Shown: positions 26,840 through 36,052 of the stretch, in pieces
How the letters are laid out: each line of letters opens with the position of its first letter
Position numbering within the stretch: the first letter of the stretch is position 1
Made by a program: the position numbers and the translations under genes
DNA from: Bog-473 sp963764305
GTDB taxonomy: Bacteria > Actinomycetota > Acidimicrobiia > Acidimicrobiales > RAAP-2
Reading direction: 5' to 3'
Length of the DNA: 64,000 bases
NCBI GenBank assembly: GCA_963764305.1
Contig: CAVXSD010000010.1
Location: 1,060,233-1,124,232, forward strand
The notes under the pieces: model-generated
What the model saw: the letters and a program-made list of their open reading frames with translations, nothing else
Database searches by the model: none
What the model was told of the DNA's origin: nothing

Positions 26840-27497
26840 CCGTCAGCCCGTCGGGCACGGGTCACGGTCGTTTACGGTCGTCGTCGGGCATGGCTGTATA
26901 ACGATGAAGCCAGCACAACCCAGAACGGTGTGTTGTCCAGTTGCGACAGCGACGCCGTCCGCTAGGTTTCTCACTGAATGGCACGTAAATGAAGGCGTGG
27001 CACTGCTCGCTCATTGTCCACTCTCGATATGTCGCCGGACTATTGCGATGGCTTCCGATTCATTTATACCCGCCAACTTGCCTTTGGAGGCCCTCGTTCG
27101 ATTGATGGCTGGCGACCACCAGAATCGCTGTGCTCGCCCAATCCTGCCAGACGGGATTGGTGTCCGCTCCATACGAACGTCCTCCTTGAGCCTCACTGTG
27201 GGGGCCCACCAAGCAATGCTGCCTCCTCGTCTCCCAGAGCCGCGAGCACAATCGCCGAGTATCTGACGCCTCTATCGAGCGCCCAACCGTCGCCATTCTG
27301 ACTAGCTCGCTCGAGGTCTCGATGAACAGCCTGCCCTTTTCGCCGGTACAAGGTGCCACCGTGCGGCACGCTGGGGATTGCGCCGGGGCCGATCTAGGTG
27401 GACTTTCGGGGACACTTCGTCTGCGTTCCGAACCGGCAGTCGGCGGTGCCGTGCCGTCTGCTCTCCAATTTGGGGGCTGGGGGCTGAACCGAGAAAT
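26840..27497. other. 658-base gap
   Basis: No frame on either strand shows a known family, ribosome site or consistent coding pattern. I see no tRNA or repeats. Confidence 0.4.
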
Positions 27498-28763
27498 TCA
27501 GTCGATGTAAGGTTCGGTTCGTGACGCTCTGCTAGCAGGTTCGCCGGTGTATGCGGCCAGCACCGCGCCAGCGGGTTTCGCCGAACGTTGCAACCCCTTT
27601 GCCGACCACGTCCCAATCGCGACGATCCCGGTGAGCACTGGGATCAGAAACAGGGCGGTGTGCAGTGTTGTCGACGATGCGATTGCGCCGATCACGACCG
27701 GTCCCAAGACGTAGCCGGCCCAGCCACACCCGGCCACCGAAGCGACCGCTCTTCCGGTGTTCATGTTGCCGACCGCTCCGGCCGCCCTGAAGGTCATCGG
27801 GATGACGCCTCCGAGTCCGGCTCCGAGCAAGGCGAATCCAACCAGCACGCTCACGGGACGACCGATGACGAGACCGCCGGCGAATCCGAGAGTGGCGACG
27901 ACGGCGAGCAGGGGGAGCAGACGGTGTGCGGCGAACCTGGTGAAGAGCCGGTTGCCGGAGAGCCGAACGGCCAACATGGCGAAGGCATAGATCGCAAAAC
28001 TCATTCCGGCGACTAGCGGTGCGGTGTGCACCGAGTTGTGGAGATAGACGGCGGCCCAATCAGCTGCGGCACCCTCGCAGAGCATGTCGGCGAAGGCGAT
28101 GCCCCCAAGGACAATGAGCTGCTTTTGCAGCACGCCGTTTCGCCTCTCGCGATCGCCTTTTGAAGATTCGGGCTCATTGCCCACCCGCCGGTCGGGGATC
28201 ATCCGGGTCGTGAGCCAGCCAACGACCAGTAGGCACGGTACGGCCAGGACCAGCAGCTGCTCGCTGAGCGAGACGCCCAGCCCCACCGCAGACGCGCCGA
28301 TGACCGCACCGACAAGGGCGCCACTACTCCACGAGCCATGGAAACCTGGCATCAGCACCCGACCGGAGAACTGCTCGACCGCGATCCCTTGGGTGTTCAT
28401 CGATACGTCGAGCATCCCCTGGAAGAAGCCCCAGAGCAGGAACGCGACGAAGAAGGTTCCGAACGAGCCGGTGAGCCCGATGATTGGTCCCGTGGCGCAA
28501 TAACCGAGAAGGGCCAGGCGGACCATCGGCCCACTGCCCATTCTCGACAGGATGCGGGCAGCCACCACTAAGGCCAGGACCGAGCCGATGGGGGCCCCCA
28601 GCAGGGCGAGTCCGAGCCGGCCATCGCTGAGGCCGAGGTGCTGTTTCAGCTGCGGTATGTGGGCCGTCCAGGAGGCGAACAAGAAGCCGTGCACGAAGAA
28701 CACGGCGATGACGGCCAGGCGAGGCCAGCGGTCAACCGACGCTCGTGCAGTTCGTCGGTTCAA
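27498..28763 (-). CDS. MFS transporter (YbjJ/fucose-permease-like)
   Basis: 421 residues if the TTG at 28763 is the start, 14 bases after the DeoR-type gene and likely in one transcript with it. Twelve helices are visible, starting LAVIAVFFVHGFLFASWTAH. The protein contains LGLSDGRLGLALLGAPIGSV and LWGFFQGMLDVSMNTQGIAV, a segment typical of the YbjJ-like MFS group, plus a charged central loop (RVGNEPESSKGDRERRNG). Linked to a DeoR-type regulator and a HAD phosphatase, it may move a sugar or sugar derivative. Confidence 0.87.
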   Translation of the reverse strand: MNRRTARASVDRWPRLAVIAVFFVHGFLFASWTAHIPQLKQHLGLSDGRLGLALLGAPIGSVLALVVAARILSRMGSGPMVRLALLGYCATGPIIGLTGSFGTFFVAFLLWGFFQGMLDVSMNTQGIAVEQFSGRVLMPGFHGSWSSGALVGAVIGASAVGLGVSLSEQLLVLAVPCLLVVGWLTTRMIPDRRVGNEPESSKGDRERRNGVLQKQLIVLGGIAFADMLCEGAAADWAAVYLHNSVHTAPLVAGMSFAIYAFAMLAVRLSGNRLFTRFAAHRLLPLLAVVATLGFAGGLVIGRPVSVLVGFALLGAGLGGVIPMTFRAAGAVGNMNTGRAVASVAGCGWAGYVLGPVVIGAIASSTTLHTALFLIPVLTGIVAIGTWSAKGLQRSAKPAGAVLAAYTGEPASRASRTEPYID

Positions 28764-28777
28764 GCCCGGACTCAGCG

Positions 28778-29536
28778 TCAGACGCAGCGGATATCGACTC
28801 CCATCGCCCGCAACTCCTCCACCCTCTGCTGGTCGGCTCCGGCATCAGTCAGGACGATGTCGATCTCATCGAGATCGCAGACATGGCCGAACGCCACGCG
28901 CCCGAGCTTCGAGGAGTCGGCCACCGCGATGACCCGCTGCGAGGATCGGGCGGCGGCGCGCTTGACCGCGGTCTCGGCGAGCAAGTGGGTCGTAATGCCC
29001 GCCTTGGCGTCGATGCCGCAAGGGCCCATTACGCATGTGTCGAATCGGAGCTGAGAAAAAGACGGTTCGGTGAGACTCCCCGTCAACGACAGCTCTCCCG
29101 GACGGACTTCGCCACCCGGGAGGAGGAGTTTGATGCCCGGGCACTCGTGCAGCTCGAAGACTGGCCTGAGGGCGAGCGGCATGACGGTCAACCGCCGGCT
29201 GCGGAGTGCTCGTGCCACCTCCATGGCGGTGGTACCACCGTCGAGAATGACCGTCTCGCCGTCGGCCAAGAGACTGGCCGCAGCGGCGCCTATCGTCGCT
29301 TTGGCGTCGCTGAACTCGAGGGCCCGGATGCCGTACGGGGTCTCCTCGGCGCTGAGGAAGACACTCGCCGCCCCGCCGTGCACACGTCGGAGGCCTCCAC
29401 TGCGCTCCAGCGACTCGAGATCACGACGCACGGTCATCTCAGAGCAATCCAGGGCATCGGCCAGCTCGCCGACCAGCACTGGACTGCGCTGGCGGAGCTG
29501 CTCCAGGATCATCTGGTGGCGGGTGTGCACATCCAT
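28778..29536 (-). CDS. DeoR-family transcriptional regulator
   Basis: 252 residues from ATG 29536. The N-terminal helix-turn-helix MDVHTRHQMILEQLRQRSPV then LVGELADALDCSEMTVRRDL and GGLRRVHGGA is the DeoR signature. The C-terminal sensor domain (DeoRC) includes LADGETVILDGGTTAMEVAR, LLLPGGEVRPGELSLTGS and RVIAVADSSKLGRVAFGHV. These regulators are released from DNA by phosphorylated sugars. It is transcribed with the MFS gene and diverges from the HAD phosphatase, with only 15 bases between start codons. Confidence 0.94.
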   Translation of the reverse strand: MDVHTRHQMILEQLRQRSPVLVGELADALDCSEMTVRRDLESLERSGGLRRVHGGAASVFLSAEETPYGIRALEFSDAKATIGAAAASLLADGETVILDGGTTAMEVARALRSRRLTVMPLALRPVFELHECPGIKLLLPGGEVRPGELSLTGSLTEPSFSQLRFDTCVMGPCGIDAKAGITTHLLAETAVKRAAARSSQRVIAVADSSKLGRVAFGHVCDLDEIDIVLTDAGADQQRVEELRAMGVDIRCV

Positions 29537-29537
29537 A

Positions 29538-29559
29538 ATGTTCAATCTAACATGTTTGA
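29538..29559. promoter_or_regulatory. Putative DeoR operator between divergent start codons
   Basis: The 15 bases between the two start codons and their edges contain two overlapping inverted repeats: ATGTT-N6-AACAT (29538-29553) and TCAA-N10-TTGA (29542-29559). DeoR-family proteins commonly autoregulate through such AT-rich repeats. At least one transcript must be nearly leaderless, because almost no room is left for a 5' UTR. Confidence 0.5.
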
Positions 29560-30214
29560 TGTGCGTTCTCACACTGGTGCCGGGTGTCCTCCGGTCGGGG
29601 CCGTGGTGTTCGACGTAGGCGGCGTCTTGCTCGATTGGAACCCCCGGCACCTCTACCGCAAGCTGTTCGCAAACCAGGCGGAGATGGAATGGTTCCTCGC
29701 CGATGTCTGCTCGCCGGGGTGGCATGCGCCCCACGACCGGGGCGTCTCGACGGCGCCGTCGTGCGCCGAGCTCGCCTCCAGGCATCCCGAGCTCTCTGAG
29801 CTGATCTGGGCGTGGTCGAGTCGCAGCGAGGAGATGATCGGTGGCGTCGACGCCGGGTCCGTAGAGGTCCTCTCGGCAGTGAAAGAAGCCGGGCTGCCCT
29901 GCTATGCCCTCACCAACATGGAGGCGGAAACGTATCCGCTCCGCCTCAAGCGATTTCCGTTTCTCGGTTGGTTTGACGGTACCGTCGTCTCCGGTCGAGA
30001 AGGGGTTGCGAAGCCAGAGCCTGCCATCTTCAGACGACTGCTCGACCGTTTCGGCCTGACGCCGAACACCACGTTGATGATTGACGACACGAAGGAGAAC
30101 CTCGAGACGGCCACAAAATTGGGGATCCAGACCGCCCTGTTCCGCTCGTCCCGTCACCTCCGAGCGGAGCTTGAGGCCCTCGGGGTTCTGGCCCGCTCTC
30201 TCACAGCGCCGTAG
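29552..30214 (+). CDS. HAD-superfamily phosphatase (subfamily IA)
   Basis: 220 residues from ATG 29552; GTG 29561 is an alternative. Motif I is VVFDVGGVLLDWNPRHLYRK, with Gly replacing the usual second Asp as in YihX-type HADs. The cap contains WFLADVCSPGWHAPHDRG, motif II is YALTNMEAETYPL, motif III has Lys in GREGVAKPEPAIFRRLL, and motif IV is LMIDDTKENLETATKLG. It likely removes phosphate from a sugar phosphate in the cytosol. It diverges from the DeoR/MFS pair, and a strong hairpin follows 16 bases after the stop. Confidence 0.9.
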   Translation: MFDVRSHTGAGCPPVGAVVFDVGGVLLDWNPRHLYRKLFANQAEMEWFLADVCSPGWHAPHDRGVSTAPSCAELASRHPELSELIWAWSSRSEEMIGGVDAGSVEVLSAVKEAGLPCYALTNMEAETYPLRLKRFPFLGWFDGTVVSGREGVAKPEPAIFRRLLDRFGLTPNTTLMIDDTKENLETATKLGIQTALFRSSRHLRAELEALGVLARSLTAP

Positions 30215-30230
30215 CGGAGGCGGCGACCAT

Positions 30231-30257
30231 CACGCCCAGAGCGATGCTCTGGGCGTG
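30231..30257. terminator. Perfect 12-bp hairpin after the HAD gene
   Basis: CACGCCCAGAGC and GCTCTGGGCGTG form a perfect stem around a GAT loop. No T-run follows, so it may work as a GC-rich actinobacterial terminator or transcript end, in either direction. Confidence 0.6.
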
Positions 30258-30403
30258 ACCGTGGGTCGCAATAGTGCGCCCATATGTGCGTAGACCACGT
30301 TGTCGAAGGGTCGCCCCGATCGCTCAACGCCGGGCTGGGGAGCGGCAATCCGGCACATGGGGCGATTCGCGCGCATTGCGGATGAGGCGGGCGATCAGCA
30401 GCC

Positions 30404-31354
30404 TCAGCCCGCTGTGTCCAGCAGGGTTTGGGCGATAGCTCGGTCTGGTTCGGTGTGCCACATGGTGTCCTCGTGCTCGACGTCCCAGAGTGCGTTATGC
30501 AGGACGCGGGCCAGTGTCCAGGCGGTTGCGCGGTTCCGGTCGAGTCCGAGGATGTCGGTCATCATGTCGAAGCGACGACGGATCGCCCGCGGTAAGTCGC
30601 CGGTGGCGACGGCTTCCTCCCACCGGTTGTGCAGTGCCGCGAGGAGCGCGAAGCCGGAATCGCCGGCCACCGGGTTGGGGTCGATGGCCAGCCAGGGTTC
30701 TCGCTGGTCGGCGGGGTGGGGTCCCAGGATGTTGTCGAAGTGCAGATCCTCATGCACGAGGCGGTCGCCGGCTTCTGAGAGCACCTCCTCGAGAGCGGAA
30801 GCGCAGGTTTGGATGAGGCGGTGTTGCGATGGATCGCTTACGAGCGTCAGGGCGCGTGGTGCACGGTCGAGTAGGTCGGCGCCGAAATCGGATAGCCGGC
30901 GCATGCCGGCGGGTGCGGGAACGGAGCTGAGCCGGGCGAGGAGCTCGGACAGGATCTCTAGGGCGGCCAGGTCGTCGCGGACGGTGGCCAGTGAGCGGTC
31001 GGCGTCGAGGCGTTCGAGCAACATCGAACCCGATTCGGGGTCGTGGTCCAGCAGGCGTACGGCGCCGTTTCCGTTCCACGCGCGCAGTGCGTCGGGCTCG
31101 CCGACGGTGTGGTCGGTGACGGGTTGGAGCTTGAGTACCGCGGGCGTGGCGTCTGCGCGCACGACGGGCAACACGAACGCCCAGGCGCCGCAGGTTGGAG
31201 CTCCGTCGGGCTGCAACTGCCAGCAGTCCATCAGGCTCGCGGCGAGGTCTGGCAATGCATCGATCCAGGCGCGACCGGTCTCGCCGAAGTACTTGCGGTG
31301 CCAGGAGACGAGCGCTTCCGGAACTTCGATATGCGGGCCGATGGGACTCGTCAC
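30404..31354 (-). CDS. APH(6)/hydroxyurea phosphotransferase-like antibiotic kinase
   Basis: About 316 residues from GTG 31354. The frame extends 34 codons upstream, but that part is a low-complexity GGTPAR repeat and unlikely to be native. It contains LPDLAASLMDCWQLQPDGAP, VVRADATPAVLKLQPV (nucleotide-binding Lys), SGSMLLERLDADRSLATV, the catalytic loop LVHEDLHFDNILGPHP (HxDxxxxN) and LAIDPNPVAGDSGFALLAAL (metal site). This is the aminoglycoside/hydroxyurea antibiotic resistance kinase family (streptomycin 6-kinase-like). It modifies small antibiotics in characterised members; here the substrate is untested. Confidence 0.86.
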   Translation of the reverse strand: MTSPIGPHIEVPEALVSWHRKYFGETGRAWIDALPDLAASLMDCWQLQPDGAPTCGAWAFVLPVVRADATPAVLKLQPVTDHTVGEPDALRAWNGNGAVRLLDHDPESGSMLLERLDADRSLATVRDDLAALEILSELLARLSSVPAPAGMRRLSDFGADLLDRAPRALTLVSDPSQHRLIQTCASALEEVLSEAGDRLVHEDLHFDNILGPHPADQREPWLAIDPNPVAGDSGFALLAALHNRWEEAVATGDLPRAIRRRFDMMTDILGLDRNRATAWTLARVLHNALWDVEHEDTMWHTEPDRAIAQTLLDTAG

Positions 31355-31427
31355 GGTGCTAAGGCTCGCACAGCCCGGTGCCCCAGATCGGGCTGGGGTG
31401 CCACCCCGCGCTGGGGTACCACCCTGC

Positions 31428-31971
31428 AGGCACGAGTGGGTGTTCCAGACCCGCACCGGACACGGAATGATCGGGCCGAAGGGGGCGAGACGGGTGTCGA
31501 TGATGATTTCGCCGCACAGGGCTTCGTCGGAATCGGCTCAACCATCATGGGGCACGATATGTTCGGCCCGGTGAGAGGCCCTTGGCCATATGACGAGTGG
31601 CATGGGTGGTGGGGTGCCAATCCTCCGTTTCAACACCCGGTGTTCGTGCTCACCCAATACCCGAGGCCGCCAATTGAGATGGAGGGTGGCACGACCCTCT
31701 ACTTCGTCTCTGACGGGATCGAATCGACACTCGAGCAAGCGTTCGATGCCGCCGCGGGTGCCGACGTCAGGCTGGGCGGGGGCGCGTCGACCCTGCGTCA
31801 GTACCTCCGGGCGCGACTGGTGGACGATCTCCATATCGCGATCGTGCCGATCCTTCTCGGCGCTGGCGAGCGACGCTTCGAAGATCTCGACGGCGCTGGA
31901 GCCGACTTGAATGCGCTGAGCTCGTGAGCTCTCGCAGGGTCAGCCACATCCGGTTGACCCGAACGAGGTAA
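31428..31971 (+). pseudogene. RibD_C / dihydrofolate reductase-like protein, 5'-truncated and frameshifted
   Basis: Three frames together give the family sequence. One frame holds HEWVFQTRTGHGMIG near 31430-31475. The next holds AEGGETGVDDDFAAQGFVGI, MGHDMFGPVRGPWPYDEWHG, HPVFVLTQYPRPPI and VRLGGGASTLRQYLRARLVD. A third, after about 31905, ends the protein with AELVSSRRVSHIRLTRTR and TAA at 31969-31971. The N-terminal NADPH-binding start is missing and the kinase gene on the other strand takes its place. Two single-base shifts plus the truncation show decay. Function would have been a pteridine- or pyrimidine-type reductase, now lost. Confidence 0.75.
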
Positions 31972-32079
31972 GTCGGGCCGGCAACCTTCGAGACGTCAGG
32001 ATCTCGGGGTGCGGGCATGCCCCAATACATTGCCGCCGTGTCGGTGACAGTTTGAGCTGCCGGGGTGAATAATGTGGCC

Positions 32080-32940
32080 ATGTCCGGCGATGCCAGCGAC
32101 CTGCGATTGACGGGAACCGAGCGTTCTGTCGTGGTAGCCCAATACAAAGACCCATTGAGCCTGCAAAGCCGCGTCAACGTGTACGCCTACTTGTGTCCCG
32201 AGCATCCCTTGCCAAAAGGGGCGACATTCGAGGACTGGGTTCTCGATCATCTCGACTGGACCGGAGAGGAGTCGGCGCTCGACATCGGCTGTGGTCCAGG
32301 AGGCTTTCTCTCACCGATCTCCCTGAGAACCGGACGAGTAATGGGCTTTGATCTATCGCTCGGGATGCTGGCGAGGGCGAGGAAAGCCACGCCTGACGGT
32401 CAGGCGCATCTTGCGGTCGCCGACATTCAAGCATTGCCGTTGGTCTCGGATTCAGTCGATGTGGCAGTTGCCGCCTTCATGTTGTATCACGTACCTCATC
32501 TGGACCGAGCCCTACACGAGCTGTCCCGTGTTCTACGCGGCGGTGGGATGATCCTCGCAGTTACGAATGGTCCTGGGGACAAGGCCGAGATCAGGCAAGC
32601 ATGGCAAGAAGCCGGTCGCCGCGTCATTGGCCGGACATTCAATGTCCCCCACTGGTCGGACACCTTCAACCTCGACAACGGAGCCACTGTGCTCGGTGAG
32701 ACGTTCGATGTCGTGGCCGTCGATCGGACGAGGGGAACTTTTGAGTTTCCCGATCCTGGACCGGTCTTGGCGTGGGTCCAAAGCCATCGCCCTGGCCTAG
32801 AGGGCGGGGTAGAGGATGCGACTTGGGCAGACATAATGGATGAACTTCGTCGGGTCGTAGCACGTGAGATCGAGGCGCACGGAACCTTTGCGGCTGGGAA
32901 GGACTCGGGGGTCCTAATTGCACGACAACGGGCAACCTGA
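32080..32940 (+). CDS. SAM-dependent methyltransferase (class I)
   Basis: 286 residues from ATG 32080; GTG 32065 is possible. The SAM fold is clear: motif I ALDIGCGPGGFLSPI (near residue 70), then VMGFDLSLGMLARARKA, ADIQALPLVSDSVDVAVAAF and LHELSRVLRGGGMILAV. The substrate region after residue 170 is not diagnostic. A lone gene; small-molecule methylation is likely but the acceptor is unknown. Confidence 0.88.
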   Translation: MSGDASDLRLTGTERSVVVAQYKDPLSLQSRVNVYAYLCPEHPLPKGATFEDWVLDHLDWTGEESALDIGCGPGGFLSPISLRTGRVMGFDLSLGMLARARKATPDGQAHLAVADIQALPLVSDSVDVAVAAFMLYHVPHLDRALHELSRVLRGGGMILAVTNGPGDKAEIRQAWQEAGRRVIGRTFNVPHWSDTFNLDNGATVLGETFDVVAVDRTRGTFEFPDPGPVLAWVQSHRPGLEGGVEDATWADIMDELRRVVAREIEAHGTFAAGKDSGVLIARQRAT

Positions 32941-33135
32941 CGCATCTAAGTGCATGCGATGAAGGTGCCACCGGTCGATGGACGCTGTGCTACGCGGCTC
33001 CACGGGGATAGTCCTGGAGGCCAAGAAGATCCCATTCGGTAACCGGCAGGGATCATCAATATTCGTTCCTGTGGCAAGTCTGCTGGTCATTGGCATCCCA
33101 CCAGCCGACTTGCCGCCGGGCATACCGTCGGGAGA

Positions 33136-33591
33136 ATGCGCTTCGACCCCTATTTCGCTGATCCAGACGCCTACGGCCACGCCCTCAGGTTGGCCCGTCA
33201 TCTGGCAGGCCGTCCGCTCGATCCGGTCATTCGCAATCTTGTCGAACTGCGAGCAAGCCAGATCAACGGATGCGCGTACTGTCTCGAGCTGCACTCCAGC
33301 ACTGCCCGACTCGCCGAGGTCGCACAGAAGAAGCTGGATCTTCTCGCTGGATGGCGAGAGGCACCTGAGTTCTCGTCAAGGGAGCGAGCAGCTCTTGCGC
33401 TGGCTGAAGAGATGGCCCGGATCGGAGATGGGAGCAACGTCAGTGATGCAACCTGGGCTCGCGTCCGGACGGAGTTCGACGACGATGAGATTGCCGGACT
33501 GCTGTACACCATTGGGCTCATCGGGTTCTGGAACACCCTCAACGTGGCCGTCGAGTTCCCGCCTGGGGCGCAGTTGCCGAAAGTCAGATAG
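33136..33591 (+). CDS. AhpD-like carboxymuconolactone decarboxylase family protein
   Basis: 151 residues from ATG 33136. The central motif LVELRASQINGCAYCLELHS has the CxxC-H redox site of AhpD-type alkylhydroperoxidases, and EFSSRERAALALAEEMARIG follows as usual. The C-terminus (LLYTIGLIGFWNTLNVAVEF) also matches. Such all-helical proteins act as thiol peroxidase partners or decarboxylases; the CAYC site favours the peroxidase type. Confidence 0.92.
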   Translation: MRFDPYFADPDAYGHALRLARHLAGRPLDPVIRNLVELRASQINGCAYCLELHSSTARLAEVAQKKLDLLAGWREAPEFSSRERAALALAEEMARIGDGSNVSDATWARVRTEFDDDEIAGLLYTIGLIGFWNTLNVAVEFPPGAQLPKVR

Positions 33592-33763
33592 TCGAGAGCC
33601 AGCCAGGACGTGTAGATACCGGGTGGGCTGACTCGGGGTGTGCCCACACGCCGGGTCGGGGACGATCCGCATTTTCGGGTTCATCTTCGTCCGGTCTTGT
33701 CCCGCAGTCGGTGATTGGAGTGCGGACGAGCCGGATGCAGTATCGGTAGTAAGACCTGAGGAT

Positions 33764-34255
33764 GTGTCAGGGGTTCGGATCGTTGCTGCCGTCAGCGTTG
33801 TGGCAGTCGGACTGAGCGTGGCGGCTTGTGACGACGGGGAGAGACCACAGGTCTCAGGCCCCGGGTCAACGACTACCACTGCCACGACACATACCACCTC
33901 AGCAGCAGTTGCGACGACCCTCCCGCCGCGGGCCGGTTACCGAGGTGTCGAGAACTTCTGCGCTTCGGCGCCGCTGTCTGGACACGTCATCTACGACGGG
34001 ACGACAGGGCAACTTGTCCCCGGCGTGCTGACTGTCGCGATCGGCGGCTTGCCGCCGGGCCGTGGGGTGTACGTCGATTGGTCGAACGACGACATCCGCG
34101 GCTACATCCTCGCGTCGTTTGCGGCCGACTCCGCGGGGACGCCGGTCCCATCCTCGGTGAGCATGGGCCGTCTCGCTGAGGTGCGAGGCGTGGAGATTGT
34201 TCTCGAAAGTGTGACGATCCCGCCCACAGTCCTCGGTCGCCTCCAACCCTGCTGA
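33764..34255 (+). CDS. Lipoprotein of unknown function
   Basis: About 163 residues from GTG 33764, a start chosen because a lipoprotein signal follows: VRIVAAVSVVAVGLSVAAC, with Cys in the lipobox VAAC. A Thr/Ser-rich linker leads to a ~110-residue domain with one Cys pair (FCASAP and the terminal QPC) and GYILASFAADSAGTPV. No family recognised. The gene stands alone, downstream of the AhpD-like gene. Confidence 0.65.
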   Translation: MSGVRIVAAVSVVAVGLSVAACDDGERPQVSGPGSTTTTATTHTTSAAVATTLPPRAGYRGVENFCASAPLSGHVIYDGTTGQLVPGVLTVAIGGLPPGRGVYVDWSNDDIRGYILASFAADSAGTPVPSSVSMGRLAEVRGVEIVLESVTIPPTVLGRLQPC

Positions 34256-34938
34256 GGTTGCTCAGTGGTGTCCTATACGGGGTACCAGAATGTCCTTGTT
34301 TCGGATTCCTGGATGCCTTCGCCTTCGATCACCATGGCGGTCATGCCTGTTTCGGTGCCAGCGGCATGTCGCTGACTCTGATCCAATGTGCAGCTTCAGT
34401 ATGTCCTGATCGAAATTCTGGAATCGTCTTGGCCGCTCACCCAGCCTTCGCCGACCACGACGCAGAAGAGTTGGGGTGACATCGCGGTGTGTTCTCCAAC
34501 GAGTTCACTCAGGCCCAAAGTGGAAACACCCAACTCGAGCTTTGCCTTGAATGTGAGTCACCGGAGCCAGAGCAAAGATGCTCCCGAAGGCCTCGATTCG
34601 AGTTCCATGAGATCGCTTGAACGTGACGATTCGCACCTTCAAACTATGGCGACACCTGCCCCCGTGCGCCGGGTTGGTGAGGCACTTCGCACCATGCTTG
34701 CTTCTCGTTATCGCCACGCGCTGGGGTCATTTCGGCGGGCCATCCTGAATTTGCCGATATCGGCCAGTGGAGGTTCTCAAGAACGCCGGGAGCTTAGGAC
34801 GGTTTGGCACATTGGGATCGAGCGGACAGATGCTGGGCAGCCCAGACTGTTGAACCGGCCCAGGCGGAGGTGTCTCACCTCGGGGGTATAAGTAGCTGGA
34901 GTGCACACGGAAGCAGATATTTACGGAGGTGGAGGACA
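34256..34938. other. 683-base gap
   Basis: Plus frames stay open for ~70-160 codons but show no family resemblance, and no ribosome site supports them. The last 20 bases carry the GGAGGTGGAGG ribosome site of the VOC gene that follows. Confidence 0.4.
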
Positions 34939-35346
34939 GTGGATGTCCAGTTCGTAACGAGTGTCGCCCCGATCGTGCGAGACGCTGAGGCCTCTCGGTC
35001 GTTCTACGAGGGCGCCTTGGGCTTGACCTTCGAGGGCGAAGACGGCGATTACGTGTTCACCCACGAGCTTGAAGGGACAAAGCACTTCGGTCTGTGGCCC
35101 CTTTCGGAGGCGGCGAATGCCTGCTTCGGAACCACCAATTGGCCCGCCGAAATCCCTGCCCCGCAGGCCAGCATCGAGTTCGAGGTCGCTGACGTCGCCT
35201 CTGCGGCTGCTGAACTTACTGCCAAGGGCTATCGGCTGATCCACGGTGCGCGCACGGAACCGTGGGCCCAGATCACCGGGCGACTCTTGAGCCCGGAAGG
35301 CTTGCTCGTTGCTGTCTGTTACTCCCCGGCGTTTCACGACACGTAA
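34939..35346 (+). CDS. VOC (glyoxalase/bleomycin-resistance) family protein
   Basis: 135 residues. GGAGGTGGAGG at 34925-34935 lies just before GTG 34939, which decides the start. The fold begins QFVTSVAPIVRDAEASRSFY, followed by EGALGLTFEGEDGDYVFTHE and, in the second repeat, ASIEFEVADVASAAAELTAK. Metal-binding positions are partly replaced (His in HELEGTKHFGLW). It could be a resistance or isomerase-type VOC protein. Confidence 0.85.
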   Translation: MDVQFVTSVAPIVRDAEASRSFYEGALGLTFEGEDGDYVFTHELEGTKHFGLWPLSEAANACFGTTNWPAEIPAPQASIEFEVADVASAAAELTAKGYRLIHGARTEPWAQITGRLLSPEGLLVAVCYSPAFHDT

Positions 35347-35455
35347 GGACAGCGTTTTGTACGCAGGGCGCCTCGCTGCCGGAACGGTGGCCCATCTCCT
35401 CTGAAAGCGGCAGTTGCCAGTCTCGGCTTGCCGCCTCCCTACGCCTCACGGGCGG

Positions 35456-35705
35456 TTACGAGCCAGTAGGCGCCGCCCAGCACGACCCCTCGGGCGTGGC
35501 GTACGGTCGTAGTGCTTCGATGGTGGCCTCGATGCCCGCCTGCACCGCCTTTGGGTCCTTGCCCTCCACCAGCCGATGCCCCATCTCGTCAGAGAGCATG
35601 AAAGGCAACGACGTCAGCAGGGTCGCGTCCTATGCGCATCTCGTCCTTGTACTCCTCGATGGTGATCTCCGACCACCCGGCGGAATCAAGCAGACCTCTC
35701 GTTTC
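35456..35705 (-). pseudogene. Methyltransferase C-terminal remnant
   Basis: The minus strand encodes, in two frames, GLLDSAGWSEITIEEYKDEM with RIGRDPADVVAF (about 35705-35620) and then TLLTSLPFMLSDEMGHRLVE and KAVQAGIEATIEALRPYATP, ending in TAA at 35456-35458. This resembles the C-terminal part of small SAM-dependent methyltransferases. The methyltransferase core is absent upstream, and a frameshift separates the parts. Confidence 0.45.
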
Positions 35706-36052
35706 GCATTGGCGGATGCCGGACAAAGCCCCACTGGAGTCAGCGGTAGGGTCAGGGTACTGCTTCGCAGGGTGAGAAAGACCACACTTCGTCTTACTCT
35801 TGTCGCCTGCGCAGCCGTCTCCGTTCTCTTGTTGGCTATCTCAGCCGCTGATCGCACCTACGGATATCGACTTGACTCTCGACCCATTTTGCTCGCCAAG
35901 CAGTAGTACGGCATGGGTGCAATCAGCGACATTTGCGGCTACCAAACGGGTAACCGGGTGCTCTTCGGGGGTTGCCCCTCCGAGGACCGGGAGGGTGGGA
36001 CATTCCGGCCCCAGTTGCTGTCGCTCCGGGAACCTCCTGTTACGTTCACCAC

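Noticed and set aside
28745..29551. Long plus frame upstream of the HAD start, as an N-terminal extension
   Set aside because: It runs antisense to the whole DeoR gene; the HAD motif I begins right after ATG 29552.
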